From contig JACPVI010000082.1 of NCBI GenBank assembly GCA_016191815.1, positions 35,434 to 99,433 on the forward strand: a stretch of DNA of 64,000 nucleotides. Direction: 5' to 3'. This document shows positions 9,530 through 17,901 of the stretch, piece by piece. This DNA comes from Myxococcales bacterium (GTDB lineage: Bacteria; Myxococcota; Myxococcia; Myxococcales; Myxococcaceae). Position 1 is the first letter of the stretch. Every line of letters starts with the position of its first letter. The position numbers and the translations under genes are program-made. The notes beneath the pieces are model-generated. The model did no database searches. It was not told the origin of the DNA and worked only from the letters and a program-made list of their open reading frames with translations.

Positions 9530-9880
9530 CTACTTCGGGCGGAGCTTTCGCCTGGGCATCGGGCGCCGAGGGACCCGATGGCGGAGGTTGGCTCCGAGCG
9601 CTGAGAGGAATTCGTCGCCCACCCGCTGGAAGCGGATTCCGATCCGGCTGGCGACGCTGCCCATCGGGTTTCCGGGTTTCGCCCAGGCCACCTCGCCGCG
9701 GAAGGGGTAGTCCACCGTCTCGAGGCGAACCGCCCCGTCGACGATCGAGCCGGGGAGGAACACCTGCGGCATCTCCGCGCAGAGGCCCGAGGCGGACACG
9801 TCGGCAGTGAAGGCCGGGAGCTTGCCGCCGAACAGGACTTCGAGACGGCGGCGCTGTCGAGGTTTGGTTCTAGTGGTCAT
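9530..9880 (-). CDS. PilZ-domain protein
   Basis: A 116-residue single-domain protein with the two halves of the cyclic-di-GMP binding signature: an Arg-rich RQRRRLEV near residues 8-15 and the D-x-S-x-x-G motif in TADVSASGLC near 28. Beta strands continue to RIGIRFQRVGDEF. Stand-alone PilZ proteins act as c-di-GMP adaptors for motility or secretion machines. No partner gene is adjacent, so the output is unknown. It is convergent with acs. Confidence 0.8.
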   Translation of the reverse strand: MTTRTKPRQRRRLEVLFGGKLPAFTADVSASGLCAEMPQVFLPGSIVDGAVRLETVDYPFRGEVAWAKPGNPMGSVASRIGIRFQRVGDEFLSALGANLRHRVPRRPMPRRKLRPK

Positions 9881-9937
9881 GTGCCGAGGGTGCCACAGGG
9901 ATGTAGCTGCGCCAGTTTTCTGCCTGGCACAGTGCAG

Positions 9938-10177
9938 CTAGCCCCGGCGGCGCGCCAGGCGCCGGCCCTTCTCCCTCACCCAGCCGAGGCTCCGCTGCGC
10001 CCACCGGAACTCGGTCGCGAGGATCGCCAGCCCCACCGGGATGACCAAAAGCGCTGGCCCCGGGAGGACCACCAGCGCCAGCCCAAAGCCCAGCACCGCT
10101 CCCCCGCCGATTGCGATGGCCACTTTTCGTGCGGTGCGCCACACCGAAGGTGCCTCGGGCGAAGGGCTCGCTTCCAC
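9938..10177 (-). CDS. PGPGW-type small membrane protein
   Basis: A 79-residue protein with two membrane segments joined by a short loop (VAIAIGGGAVLGFGLALVV, then PGPALLVIPVGLAILATEF), followed by a basic tail ending RRLARRRG. LPGPALL matches the core of the PGPGW/TIGR02611 family of small membrane proteins of unknown role. The start is GTG. About 110 bases separate it from the upstream zinc-ribbon gene, and they hold no obvious gene. Confidence 0.7.
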   Translation of the reverse strand: MEASPSPEAPSVWRTARKVAIAIGGGAVLGFGLALVVLPGPALLVIPVGLAILATEFRWAQRSLGWVREKGRRLARRRG

Positions 10178-10290
10178 GGCGCCCTCAACCGCGGGCGCAG
10201 GCTGGCTCTTCCCGTCGTGCTCGGCGGGTTGCTCCCCGGCCGGGAGACCTCACCCCGGCGGTGTTGGGAATCGGAGAAGGGCACCTCCGA

Positions 10291-10923
10291 TCAGGGGCGC
10301 CTCAGGTGCTCCACCGCCGCGGCGAGCAGTGCCGCCACACCGCGCTTGGCCACGGACACCACCTTTCGGCGCATTGCCGGCGGCACCTGGGTGTACAGCA
10401 GGCTCACCTTGTGGTGCAGCTCCGAGCCGCCCCAGATCAGCACCAGGTCGGCCCACTCGAGATCGCTCCGCGCACGGTCCTGCGTCCGCCGCTCGGTGCC
10501 GTCGATCGCTCGCAGCCCCAGCGCCCCGCCCAGGGCCGACTCCAACTCCTCGCGCACCGCTGGAGAGCCGCCCACCACCACCAGCCGCTTCACCGCGTGG
10601 CTCCGGCATGCCTCCAGGAACGCGACCTCGGCCTTCCGATTGTCCGAGCCTCCGCAGCGGCCGCACCGCGACTTCGGCTCGCAGAGCAACGGCTGGCGGC
10701 CGCTCGCCTGCGCCTCCGCCTCGCACTCCGGATTCCCGCAGTGCAGGAAGAAACGGCCCAGCACCAGTGCCTCCGCGCGCGGCAGCTTCTCGTTGCTGAT
10801 CCGCTGCTTCCCCGGCCGGGTGAGCCCCGCCCGCTCCAGGGTGGCGCGCGCGAGGGCCTGCGCCTCGGGCCGGCCGAAGCCCAGCTTCTCCAGCCAGCCG
10901 TCGATGGATTGGTCCGCGCTCAC
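10291..10923 (-). CDS. Zinc-ribbon protein of unknown function, coupled to rnhB
   Basis: A 210-residue protein. Cysteines in HCGNPEC and, about 20 residues on, [13 protein letters not shown] form a likely treble-clef or zinc-ribbon site in the middle. The C-terminal half ([30 protein letters not shown]) has an alternating alpha/beta pattern reminiscent of DUF2325-type domains, but this is not certain. The GTG start overlaps the stop of rnhB by four bases (10920-10923), so translation is probably coupled. A link to nucleic acid metabolism is suggested by that coupling only. Confidence 0.6.
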   Translation of the reverse strand: MSADQSIDGWLEKLGFGRPEAQALARATLERAGLTRPGKQRISNEKLPRAEALVLGRFFLHCGNPECEAEAQASGRQPLLCEPKSRCGRCGGSDNRKAEVAFLEACRSHAVKRLVVVGGSPAVREELESALGGALGLRAIDGTERRTQDRARSDLEWADLVLIWGGSELHHKVSLLYTQVPPAMRRKVVSVAKRGVAALLAAAVEHLRRP

Positions 10924-11780
10924 GCGTAGGCTTCGTCCTCTCCGGCGGAGCCGTGGCCGAACAGGTCGGCCTGCACCGGCTCGAGGCCCAGGGCCTCGCG
11001 GACCGCGGCGAAGCTCTTGCGGTGGATGGGGGCCGCCCCCAGCCGCCGCAGCGCCTCCCGATGCTCGGGAGTCGGGTAGCCCTTGTGAGCAGCGAAGCCG
11101 TAGCCGGGGTACAGCCGGTCCTGCTCCGCCATGTGGCGGTCCCTGGTCGTCTTGGCCAGGATCGACGCCGCCGCGATGCTCGCCGAGAGCGCGTCGCCGT
11201 GGATGATTCCCCGCTGGGGGGTGGCGCAGTGGGGGATCCTCCTCGCGTCCACGAGGCAGAATTGCGGCCGAAGCTGCAGCCCCTCCACCGCCCGCCGCAT
11301 CGCCAGGAGCGCGGCGTGGTAGATGTTGAGCCGGTCTACCTCCTCGACCTCGGCCCAGCCGGTAGCCCAGGCCAACGCGTCGGCCTTGATCTGCGCGGCA
11401 AGCTCCTCGCGCCTTTCCGGATCGAGGATCTTCTTCGAGTCATCGAGCCCCTTGAGCCGGTAGCTCCTTGGAAGGATGACCGCCCCGGCGACGAGCGGGC
11501 CGGCCAGGGGCGCCACCCCCGCCTCGTCCACTCCGGCGATTAGCTCGATTCCCTGCTCCCACAGCTCACACTCGAACTTGAGCAGGCCGCGCAGCCTTTG
11601 GCCCTCGGCCCGGTTCCGGAGCCGGCGATGGCGAATGCGGAGGGCCAGCTCCCTCGCGCCCGAGCGGGGGTCTACCTCCAGCGCTTCCAGCAGACCCGCC
11701 GGGACGGGAGATTCGCGATCGAGGAAGCGCTCCCGAAGCTCGGCGATCGACTTTGCGAGGAGCTTGTCGAGGCGGTCCAT
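10920..11780 (-). CDS. rnhB: Ribonuclease HII with altered GRG motif
   Basis: Hydrolyses RNA in RNA-DNA hybrids and at single ribonucleotides. The catalytic D85-E86 lies in AGVDEAG; the conserved [20 protein letters not shown] block and a VDARRIP segment follow. The canonical DEaGRGPLAGP loop reads [11 protein letters not shown], so the GRG motif used by RNase HII to recognise the RNA-DNA junction is GVA (88-90). An N-terminal extension of about 75 residues precedes the catalytic domain. The length is 286 residues against about 200-260 for the family. It overlaps the downstream zinc-ribbon gene. Confidence 0.88.
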   Translation of the reverse strand: MDRLDKLLAKSIAELRERFLDRESPVPAGLLEALEVDPRSGARELALRIRHRRLRNRAEGQRLRGLLKFECELWEQGIELIAGVDEAGVAPLAGPLVAGAVILPRSYRLKGLDDSKKILDPERREELAAQIKADALAWATGWAEVEEVDRLNIYHAALLAMRRAVEGLQLRPQFCLVDARRIPHCATPQRGIIHGDALSASIAAASILAKTTRDRHMAEQDRLYPGYGFAAHKGYPTPEHREALRRLGAAPIHRKSFAAVREALGLEPVQADLFGHGSAGEDEAYA

Positions 11781-11797
11781 TCAACGCTGCCGGCAGG

Positions 11798-12190
11798 CTA
11801 GCTGCTCAGAGTGATGATGATGGCGTCGGGCTCGGCGGTGCAATGGCATTCGCCGCACACCCAGGTCACCTGCTTCACCTCGCTCACCCGCGTGCCGAGC
11901 GAGGCGCGCAAAAGGACGGTGCCCGGGCTGATCTTCTCCTGGGTGATTCCGCTGGTGGTGCCGTCGCCGCGGGTCTGGGCGGTGGCCGCTTGCCCGCTGG
12001 TCTGGTTGGTGGCGGTGACGATGGCGCCTTCCACCGGATTTCCCTCGGCATCGACCACCTTGACGGCGATCGACACGGGTTCCGGCGCGCACTGGTTGAG
12101 CGCGCGGCCCCCATCGGGCTGTTGCCGGCTGATCGGTCCGCAGGCGCAGAGCGCGAGCGAGACGAGCGAAAAAAGGATGGCGTTCTTCAT
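11798..12190 (-). CDS. Lipoprotein with carboxypeptidase-regulatory-like fold
   Basis: Starts MKNAILFSLVSLALCAC with a lipobox at LCAC, giving a mature protein of about 113 residues. The pattern VSIAVKVVDAEGNPVEGAIV followed by GDGTT is typical of beta-sandwich CarboxypepD_reg or Big-like modules in secreted proteins. Four further cysteines near the C-terminus (VCGECHC) may bind metal or form disulfides. The CGECHC segment is unusual for this fold. It lies 17 bases downstream of rnhB on the same strand order but probably has its own promoter. Confidence 0.7.
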   Translation of the reverse strand: MKNAILFSLVSLALCACGPISRQQPDGGRALNQCAPEPVSIAVKVVDAEGNPVEGAIVTATNQTSGQAATAQTRGDGTTSGITQEKISPGTVLLRASLGTRVSEVKQVTWVCGECHCTAEPDAIIITLSS

Positions 12191-12261
12191 GGGCGGGCAG
12201 ACTTACACCCCGATCTGCCGGCCAGCAACCGCCAGAGCACAGTACAGCGAGCCTGCTACGG

Positions 12262-14040
12262 CTACGCTGCCCGTTGCTCGCCAGCCTCGTCGAAGGGCGC
12301 GCCCAGCCACGCCTGATAGGCGGCCTTCTGCTCGTCGGTGGGTCGCTCTACCCGGGCGAGGTACACCGCGTCGGCTGGCTTCTGCCCGAGGCAAACGGGG
12401 AGCTCGATCAGCCGATCCCTCCGGAACGCCGTCACCCGCACCGTCTCGCCGGGCTTCCTCTCCTCGCAGCGAGACAAGAGCGCCGAGCCGTCCACCTTGT
12501 AGCCATCGAGCGCGACCACTTCGTCTTCGGCGTACAGCCCGGCTTCTTGCGCGGGGGAGCCGTCCAGCACCGTGGCGACGGTGGCGCTCCCGCGAGTGAG
12601 GATTCCCAGCCATCCGCGCGGGCGAATCTCGGCCGGCTTGAGCCTCGGCGGGCTACCGCCCTTGTCGTTGGCGGACTCGCGGACCCGGAGACGCGCCTCG
12701 AGTCCGACGTGAGCAAAGATGGAGCAGTCCAGCTCGGACGTGGAGCGCAGGGCTCGGTCGAAGAAAGGGGCCAGGTCCTCGCCGGTCACCTCCTCCGCCG
12801 CCGCCTCCACCCCATCCTCCGGCACCCCGCGACCGTCCCCGTAGCGCTGCCACAACAGCCGCATCAGATCGTCGAGGCTCTTTTGGTTGGAGGTTGCCTT
12901 CCGGATGGTGAGGTCGAGCAGGAGCGCCACCACTTCCCCCTTGAGGTAGTAGGAGATGGCGCTGTTGGGCGTGTTCTCGTCGGGCCGGTAGTGCTTGATC
13001 CAGGCCACCATCGACGCCTCGGACAAGGACTGCGCCTTCCGGCCGGGGGTGGCTTGAAGCGCGCTCATCGACTCGCCAAGCCGGGTGAGGTAGCGGCTCG
13101 GGCTCATCAGAGAAGCGCGGCGGACCAGGAGGTTGTCGTAGTACGAGGTGATTCCTTCGAAGGCCCACAGGAGGCTGGTGTAGCTCTCCGTGGAGTAGTC
13201 CAGCGGCACCAGCGCCTTGGGGCGGATCCGCTTCACGTTCCAAAGGTGGAAGTACTCGTGTGCGGCGAGGGCGAGGAAGTCCTCCCAGCCCTTGGGGCTG
13301 GCGATGGTGGAGCGCGGGAAGAGCAGCGAGGTGGAGCAGTGGTGCTCGAGCCCGCCCCGGCCCTTGTCGGTGAAGTAGACCAAAAAGAGGTAGCGCCGCA
13401 TCGGCAGCCCGCCGAAGAGGGCGGCCTCGGCCTCGCACACCTTGGAGAGGTCCGACGCCAGCCGGTCGCGATCCAGGGGTGGCTCGCCCCAGAGCACAAC
13501 CTCGTGGGGGATGCCGCCGGCGTTGAAGCGAAGCGGAGAGTGCGGGCCAACCTCGAAGGGCGAGTCCACCAACTCGTCGTAGTCCCCGGCGACGAGCTCC
13601 TGTCCCTGCCGCTCGAGCGCGCAGAAAGTCTGCCAGCCCTCCGGCGCATCGACGGTGACGCGGTGCTCGCGCCCGCGCAATGCCTCGGCGTACAGGAACA
13701 GGGTGGCGCCGTTGAAGTAGCCGTGGCTGCCGTCCAGGTGGCTGGTGCGGACGGTCAGCTCGTTGGCGTAGACCCTGTAGCGAAGCCGCACCGGCCGCTC
13801 TCCGGCGGCGACGCTGAAGCTGCGCTTGTCGGCGCGCGTGCAGGGCAGCGGCTCGCCGTCGGTGGTGGAGGCGGTCAATTCCTGAAGGTGCCGGGCATAT
13901 TCCCTCACCAGGTAGCTCCCCGGCGTCCATACCGGCAGCGCGACGGTGAGGACGTCCGAGCAGGCCGGGAAAAGGGCCTCCACCTCGAAGAGGTGAGTGT
14001 GGGGCCGGCTCATCGAGACGCGATAGCGGACGGCGCTCAT
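12262..14040 (-). CDS. M61-family metallopeptidase with PDZ domain
   Basis: Gluzincin peptidase of the M61 (glycyl aminopeptidase) family. The N-terminal M61 beta domain (WTPGSYLVREYARH) is followed by the zinc site HEYFH at 261-265, and the third zinc ligand is probably the Glu in LLWAFEGITSYY. A PDZ domain near 470-560 (GLYAEDEVVALDG) follows. The ATG at 14040 is preferred over one at 14049 because GGGAG lies just upstream. There is no clear signal peptide, so the protein may be cytoplasmic, as are many bacterial members. The length of 592 residues is normal. Confidence 0.88.
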   Translation of the reverse strand: MSAVRYRVSMSRPHTHLFEVEALFPACSDVLTVALPVWTPGSYLVREYARHLQELTASTTDGEPLPCTRADKRSFSVAAGERPVRLRYRVYANELTVRTSHLDGSHGYFNGATLFLYAEALRGREHRVTVDAPEGWQTFCALERQGQELVAGDYDELVDSPFEVGPHSPLRFNAGGIPHEVVLWGEPPLDRDRLASDLSKVCEAEAALFGGLPMRRYLFLVYFTDKGRGGLEHHCSTSLLFPRSTIASPKGWEDFLALAAHEYFHLWNVKRIRPKALVPLDYSTESYTSLLWAFEGITSYYDNLLVRRASLMSPSRYLTRLGESMSALQATPGRKAQSLSEASMVAWIKHYRPDENTPNSAISYYLKGEVVALLLDLTIRKATSNQKSLDDLMRLLWQRYGDGRGVPEDGVEAAAEEVTGEDLAPFFDRALRSTSELDCSIFAHVGLEARLRVRESANDKGGSPPRLKPAEIRPRGWLGILTRGSATVATVLDGSPAQEAGLYAEDEVVALDGYKVDGSALLSRCEERKPGETVRVTAFRRDRLIELPVCLGQKPADAVYLARVERPTDEQKAAYQAWLGAPFDEAGEQRAA

Positions 14041-14125
14041 GGCTCCCATCTATCGCACCGGCTTCGGGGCAGGGAAGCGCCGGCTGCGTCTCGCTTGGCC
14101 GGGCCCAAAGCGGCTTGCTCTACCC

Positions 14126-14968
14126 TCAGAAAGGCCGGGCGGAGGCCAGCCGGCCGTCGGCGACGGCTCGGGTGACATCCGCGCACGTCGCCTGCTCGGT
14201 CAGCCGAGCCCGGTCGAACCAGCTCCGCAACCCCTCGGGGTTCTGCTTGCTGACCGTCTCGCCCTTGAGCCACCCCACCGTTGAGTCGACAGTGTTCGAC
14301 TCGTTGCGGCTCATTCGTACCAGGCCCTGCACCCGATCTTTCGACAGCACCACCCCATCCAGCCGGAAGAGGGTGCGTTCGCAGACGTAGACCTGACCGG
14401 CCACCGAGCCGCGCAGGAGAACCGTCACTCCGGGTTTCCCATCTTCGTCCTCGTCCCACAGCCAGCCGCTCTGCGGCTCTTGCTGGAAGTCGTCCTTGGT
14501 GGGGAGCGGCGTCGCTGCCGGGTCCGGAAGGTCGCGCACGCCCCACAGCTCGATCACCTCGTGGGAGGTGTACAGCCCCTTCTGGGGATCCGCTTCCGAG
14601 AGGTGCGAGAGGAGGGCAAGCCTCTGCACCGTCTCGGGCTGAACGATGCTCCGCCAGCCCGCGATCTCGAAGCTGTCCCTGGCACACCGCCGCACCTCCT
14701 CGAGGTAGGCTTTTCGCCCGGCGTCCCAAGAGGCACGCACCAACTCCTGAATGCGGAAGCCCCCTTCGCGCTCCCCGAGCAAAGGGACCGGCACCAGCGT
14801 GGCGAACTCCGCGACCTGGGCCCAACTACCCGCCAGCGAGCCCTCGGCCACCTGGATTCCCTGAAGGCCGGTTTCACTGTGCACCGCCCCCGGCCGCGCA
14901 CCGCAGCTGGCGGCCAGCAGCCAGCTTGCGGCTACCGCGCCCAGTCGTTGAGGAATGGCGGATTCCAC
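14126..14968 (-). CDS. Hypothetical lipoprotein
   Basis: The GTG at 14968 has GGAGAAG seven bases upstream and gives a signal peptide ending in a lipobox (WLLAASC). The 280-residue product has no family that I recognise. It contains a central helical region with acidic and Trp-containing patches, and a WDEDEDGKPGVTVLLRG segment that looks beta-rich. It follows, and its start overlaps, a 42-codon open frame on the same strand. It lies downstream of an ABC transporter operon but is separated from it by about 90 bases. Confidence 0.65.
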   Translation of the reverse strand: MESAIPQRLGAVAASWLLAASCGARPGAVHSETGLQGIQVAEGSLAGSWAQVAEFATLVPVPLLGEREGGFRIQELVRASWDAGRKAYLEEVRRCARDSFEIAGWRSIVQPETVQRLALLSHLSEADPQKGLYTSHEVIELWGVRDLPDPAATPLPTKDDFQQEPQSGWLWDEDEDGKPGVTVLLRGSVAGQVYVCERTLFRLDGVVLSKDRVQGLVRMSRNESNTVDSTVGWLKGETVSKQNPEGLRSWFDRARLTEQATCADVTRAVADGRLASARPF

Positions 14969-15060
14969 GTGCACTTCTCCAGGGTTTCGCGTCGCCGATC
15001 GAGCCGGTCGACGCGCCTGGCCCAGTCGGCGCGGTCGCGCATGGTCTTCCTCTTCGGCAT
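14932..15060 (-). CDS. Possible 42-residue basic protein
   Basis: A short frame beginning MPKRKTMRDRADWARRVDRL and ending WNPPFLNDWAR. Almost every third codon position is G or C, as in the long genes of this window. Two tryptophans and a WNPPFLNDW end argue against random sequence. The stop lies 34 bases inside the downstream lipoprotein frame, which would make the two genes overlap and be coupled. No clear Shine-Dalgarno is visible. If real, the charged helical N-terminus could bind nucleic acid, but this is a guess. Confidence 0.35.
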   Translation of the reverse strand: MPKRKTMRDRADWARRVDRLDRRRETLEKCTWNPPFLNDWAR

Positions 15061-15150
15061 GGCCGGAGCGTAGCCACCGATCTGGGCGATCGCAATCGAA
15101 CCCACTCGCCGGACCGCCCGCCATCTGGTCGCGAATTTGCTCGCTCTCGC

Positions 15151-16209
15151 TTACCTCCCGGGCTTCGTGGCAGGGAATGAGCCCCGGAAGAGTCGCCCCT
15201 TTCTCACCCGCACCGGCAGCGTCTCGCCTGGCCGGGCCTCGAGCGGCGGGCCGATGGCGCGGAGCAGCCGGTCCCCCAGAGGGAAGCGGTACTCGGCGCT
15301 GCTTCCGAGGAAGAGCCGGGCGGAGAGGGTGAGCGGGGTCCCTCCTTGCCCGACTCCGACCTCCAGATCCTCCGGCCGCACCACCAGGGTGCCCGGCCCC
15401 TCGGCGCCGGAGAGCTCCGGAGGCAGCTCGAACTTGGCGCCCGAAGCGAAGAAGCAGCCTGCGCCCGACTCGCCGCCTAAGAGGTTCGCCCCGCCCACGA
15501 AGCCGGCCACGAATGGAGTCGCCGGCTCGGAGTACAGCCGCTCCGGGGAGTCCACCTGCTCGAGGCGGCCGCTGTCCATCACCGCGATCCGGTCGGCCAG
15601 GGCCATCGCCTCGCCCTGATCGTGCGTCACGTACACCATGGTGGTGCCCAGTCGGGAGCGGAGAGCCGCGATCTCCGCACGCAGCTCCTCCTTGAGCGCG
15701 GCGTCCAGGTTGGAGAGGGGCTCGTCCAAGAGCAGCACCCTCGGCCGCCCGACCAAGGCCCGCGCCAGCGCCACCCTTTGGAGCTGCCCGCCCGAGAGCG
15801 CATGGGGCATCCTCTCGGCCAAGGCCTCCATCCGGACCCAGCCCAGGGCCTCGCGGACGCGCGCGGTCGCTTCGGCGCGCCTGAGGCCCATCAGCCTGAG
15901 GGGATACTCCACGTTCTTCGCGACGGTGCGGTGCGGCCACACCGCGTAGCTCTGGAACACCATCCCCAGCCCGCGCCGCTCGGGGGGCACGCGCGCGCCC
16001 GGCCCGTGCACCACTCTCCCGTCGATGGCGATGGTGCCGGAGTCGGGCACCTCGAGCCCGGCGATCATCCTGAGCGTGGTGGTCTTCCCGCACCCCGAGG
16101 GCCCGAGCAGGGCGAGGAACTCCCCCTGGCCGATGCTCAGGCTGAGCCCCTGGACCACCCGGGTCGGGCCGTAGGACTTGTGGATGTCGGTCAGCTCGAT
16201 GCCGGCCAA
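15151..16209 (-). CDS. Fe(III)-type ABC transporter, ATP-binding subunit
   Basis: ATPase of a binding-protein-dependent importer. Walker A GPSGCGKTT is at 36-44, signature LSGGQ at 138-142 and Walker B VLLLDEP at about 157-163, followed by the H-loop in YVTHD. The C-terminal 110 residues form a TOBE domain (VVRPEDLEVG), as in FbpC/PotA-type subunits. The start is TTG at 16209, three bases after the permease stop. With the two upstream genes it forms a complete transporter. Substrate is probably ferric iron, but polyamine or phosphonate importers look similar. Confidence 0.9.
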   Translation of the reverse strand: MAGIELTDIHKSYGPTRVVQGLSLSIGQGEFLALLGPSGCGKTTTLRMIAGLEVPDSGTIAIDGRVVHGPGARVPPERRGLGMVFQSYAVWPHRTVAKNVEYPLRLMGLRRAEATARVREALGWVRMEALAERMPHALSGGQLQRVALARALVGRPRVLLLDEPLSNLDAALKEELRAEIAALRSRLGTTMVYVTHDQGEAMALADRIAVMDSGRLEQVDSPERLYSEPATPFVAGFVGGANLLGGESGAGCFFASGAKFELPPELSGAEGPGTLVVRPEDLEVGVGQGGTPLTLSARLFLGSSAEYRFPLGDRLLRAIGPPLEARPGETLPVRVRKGRLFRGSFPATKPGR

Positions 16210-16212
16210 GGC

Positions 16213-17901
16213 TCAGCCTCCCACCGCTCTTCGCCGCGCGCTCCGTCTCACCGCCTCCATCGCCCCCAGCGCGAGCACCACCAGCAAGACGAAACCGCAG
16301 GCCAGCACGGAGGCGGCGTTCGGATCCGCGTAGCTCTGCAGCTCGAACAGGAGCGTCCCCAGCACAGCCTTGCCGGTGGGCACGAGCAGCACCGACATCG
16401 TCAGCTCGGTGGCGCAGGCCAAAAAAGCGAGCACGAAGGCCGAGGCCAGCGCCGGACGCAAGGAGGGAAGCGTGGCGTCCAGGAAGGCCCGGGCCCGGCT
16501 CGCGCCGGAGACGCGGGCGGCTTCGGCGAGCGATGGATCCACCTGGGCCATCGACTCCGAGAGGTTGCTCCCGCCCAGGACCAGGTACTTGGCGGCGTAG
16601 GCCGCGAGCACCAGCCAGAGCGTATTCGCCATCGCCAGCACGAAGGCCACCCTCTCGAAGAGCACCAGACGAAGATCGCGCGAGAAGGCGACCAGCAAGG
16701 CCATCGCCATCACCGTCCCCGGCACCGCGAACGGCCAGCTCGCCAGCGCGTCGACCGCCCTCCCCGCCAGGGGAAAGTGCTTGCGCGAGAGGGCGACCAA
16801 CAGGCCGAAGGCGCACACCAGCGTCCCGGCGGCGCCAGCGAGGAGCACGCTGCGGCCCGCGGCAGAGAGCGTGCGCGGGCTGGTGAGCACTCCCGCCCAG
16901 TGCGCGAAGGTGAGGTGCTCGAGCCCGAGCGGTGCTCCGTAGCTCTTCTGCACCGAGGTGAGGAAGACCGCGAACAGCGGGAGCAACACCAAGACGAACG
17001 CCGCCACCGCGGCCGCAACCGAGAGCGGGCTGCGGTACCTCCCCAGGGGCATCGGCCTGCGCGAAACGCCCTTGCCCGCCGCCAGGCGCACCCGGCCCGC
17101 GCGCCCAAGGAGCTGCCCGGCGACGAGAAGCACGCTGGCGAGCAGAAGCAGCACTGCCGACAGCGACAGAGCCCGGGCCAGCGCATCGGGCCCTCCCAAG
17201 AGCACCTGTCCGTAGATGCGCGTGGTGAGCACCACGGTCGGAGGCGAGGCGGTGACTCCGAGGATGTACGGCACTCCGAAGGCGGAGGCAGAGAAGAGGA
17301 AGACCATCACCGCCCCCGAGCCGAGGGCGGGGAGCGCGAGCGGCAGCGATACCGTAAGGAGCGCCCGGAGCGGTCCCGCGCCGGAGAGTCGCGCCGCTTC
17401 CTCCAGCGCGGGGTCTACCCGAGAGAGCGAAGCCGTGCCGGCGAGCAGCACCAGCGGCAAGCCGGCACCTCCGAGCACGAAGGCGATCCCCACGGGGCCG
17501 TAGATGTCCAGCGCGCCGGCTCCGAGCACGCGGTTGAGCAACCCGGCTTTCGGGTTGGCCAAGGCGAGCCAGCCCATGCCCCAGATGAAGGGCGGAATGG
17601 CCGAGGGCAGGGTGAAGAGCACTCGAAGCACGCCGCGATAGGCAAGGTCGGTCCTCTCGAGCAGCAGCGCGAGCGGCGCTCCGACCAGGAAGGCAACCCC
17701 AGCCGCGCCCGCCGAGATGGTGAGGGTGTTGTAGGTGGCCCGCCGGCCATCCGCCGACAGCAATTCCAGCAGCGCCTCTCCGCGCAAGCTGGCCACCGAC
17801 CGCACGAGCAGCACCACCACCGGCCCGATGGCGAAGGCCAGAAGGGGAGCCAAGAGAGTCGCGGCCAGCACCAGCTCGAGCTTCTTCTCGGCGAGCCTCA
17901 T
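16213..17901 (-). CDS. Fe(III)-type ABC transporter permease, two fused domains
   Basis: A 562-residue FbpB-like permease with about 12 membrane segments and two copies of the binding-protein-dependent transport fold. Each half carries an EAA loop: ALEEAARLSGAGPLRALL in the first and LAEAARVSGASRARAFL in the second. The fused layout is typical of iron(III) importers. The ATG at 17901 overlaps the stop of the substrate-binding gene by four bases. Confidence 0.9.
   Translation of the reverse strand: MRLAEKKLELVLAATLLAPLLAFAIGPVVVLLVRSVASLRGEALLELLSADGRRATYNTLTISAGAAGVAFLVGAPLALLLERTDLAYRGVLRVLFTLPSAIPPFIWGMGWLALANPKAGLLNRVLGAGALDIYGPVGIAFVLGGAGLPLVLLAGTASLSRVDPALEEAARLSGAGPLRALLTVSLPLALPALGSGAVMVFLFSASAFGVPYILGVTASPPTVVLTTRIYGQVLLGGPDALARALSLSAVLLLLASVLLVAGQLLGRAGRVRLAAGKGVSRRPMPLGRYRSPLSVAAAVAAFVLVLLPLFAVFLTSVQKSYGAPLGLEHLTFAHWAGVLTSPRTLSAAGRSVLLAGAAGTLVCAFGLLVALSRKHFPLAGRAVDALASWPFAVPGTVMAMALLVAFSRDLRLVLFERVAFVLAMANTLWLVLAAYAAKYLVLGGSNLSESMAQVDPSLAEAARVSGASRARAFLDATLPSLRPALASAFVLAFLACATELTMSVLLVPTGKAVLGTLLFELQSYADPNAASVLACGFVLLVVLALGAMEAVRRSARRRAVGG

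Noticed and set aside
14126..16816. An 896-residue open frame covering the ABC ATPase and permease region
   Set aside because: The first two thirds are out of frame with the clear transporter genes and have no domain. The last part was kept as a separate lipoprotein gene starting at 14968.
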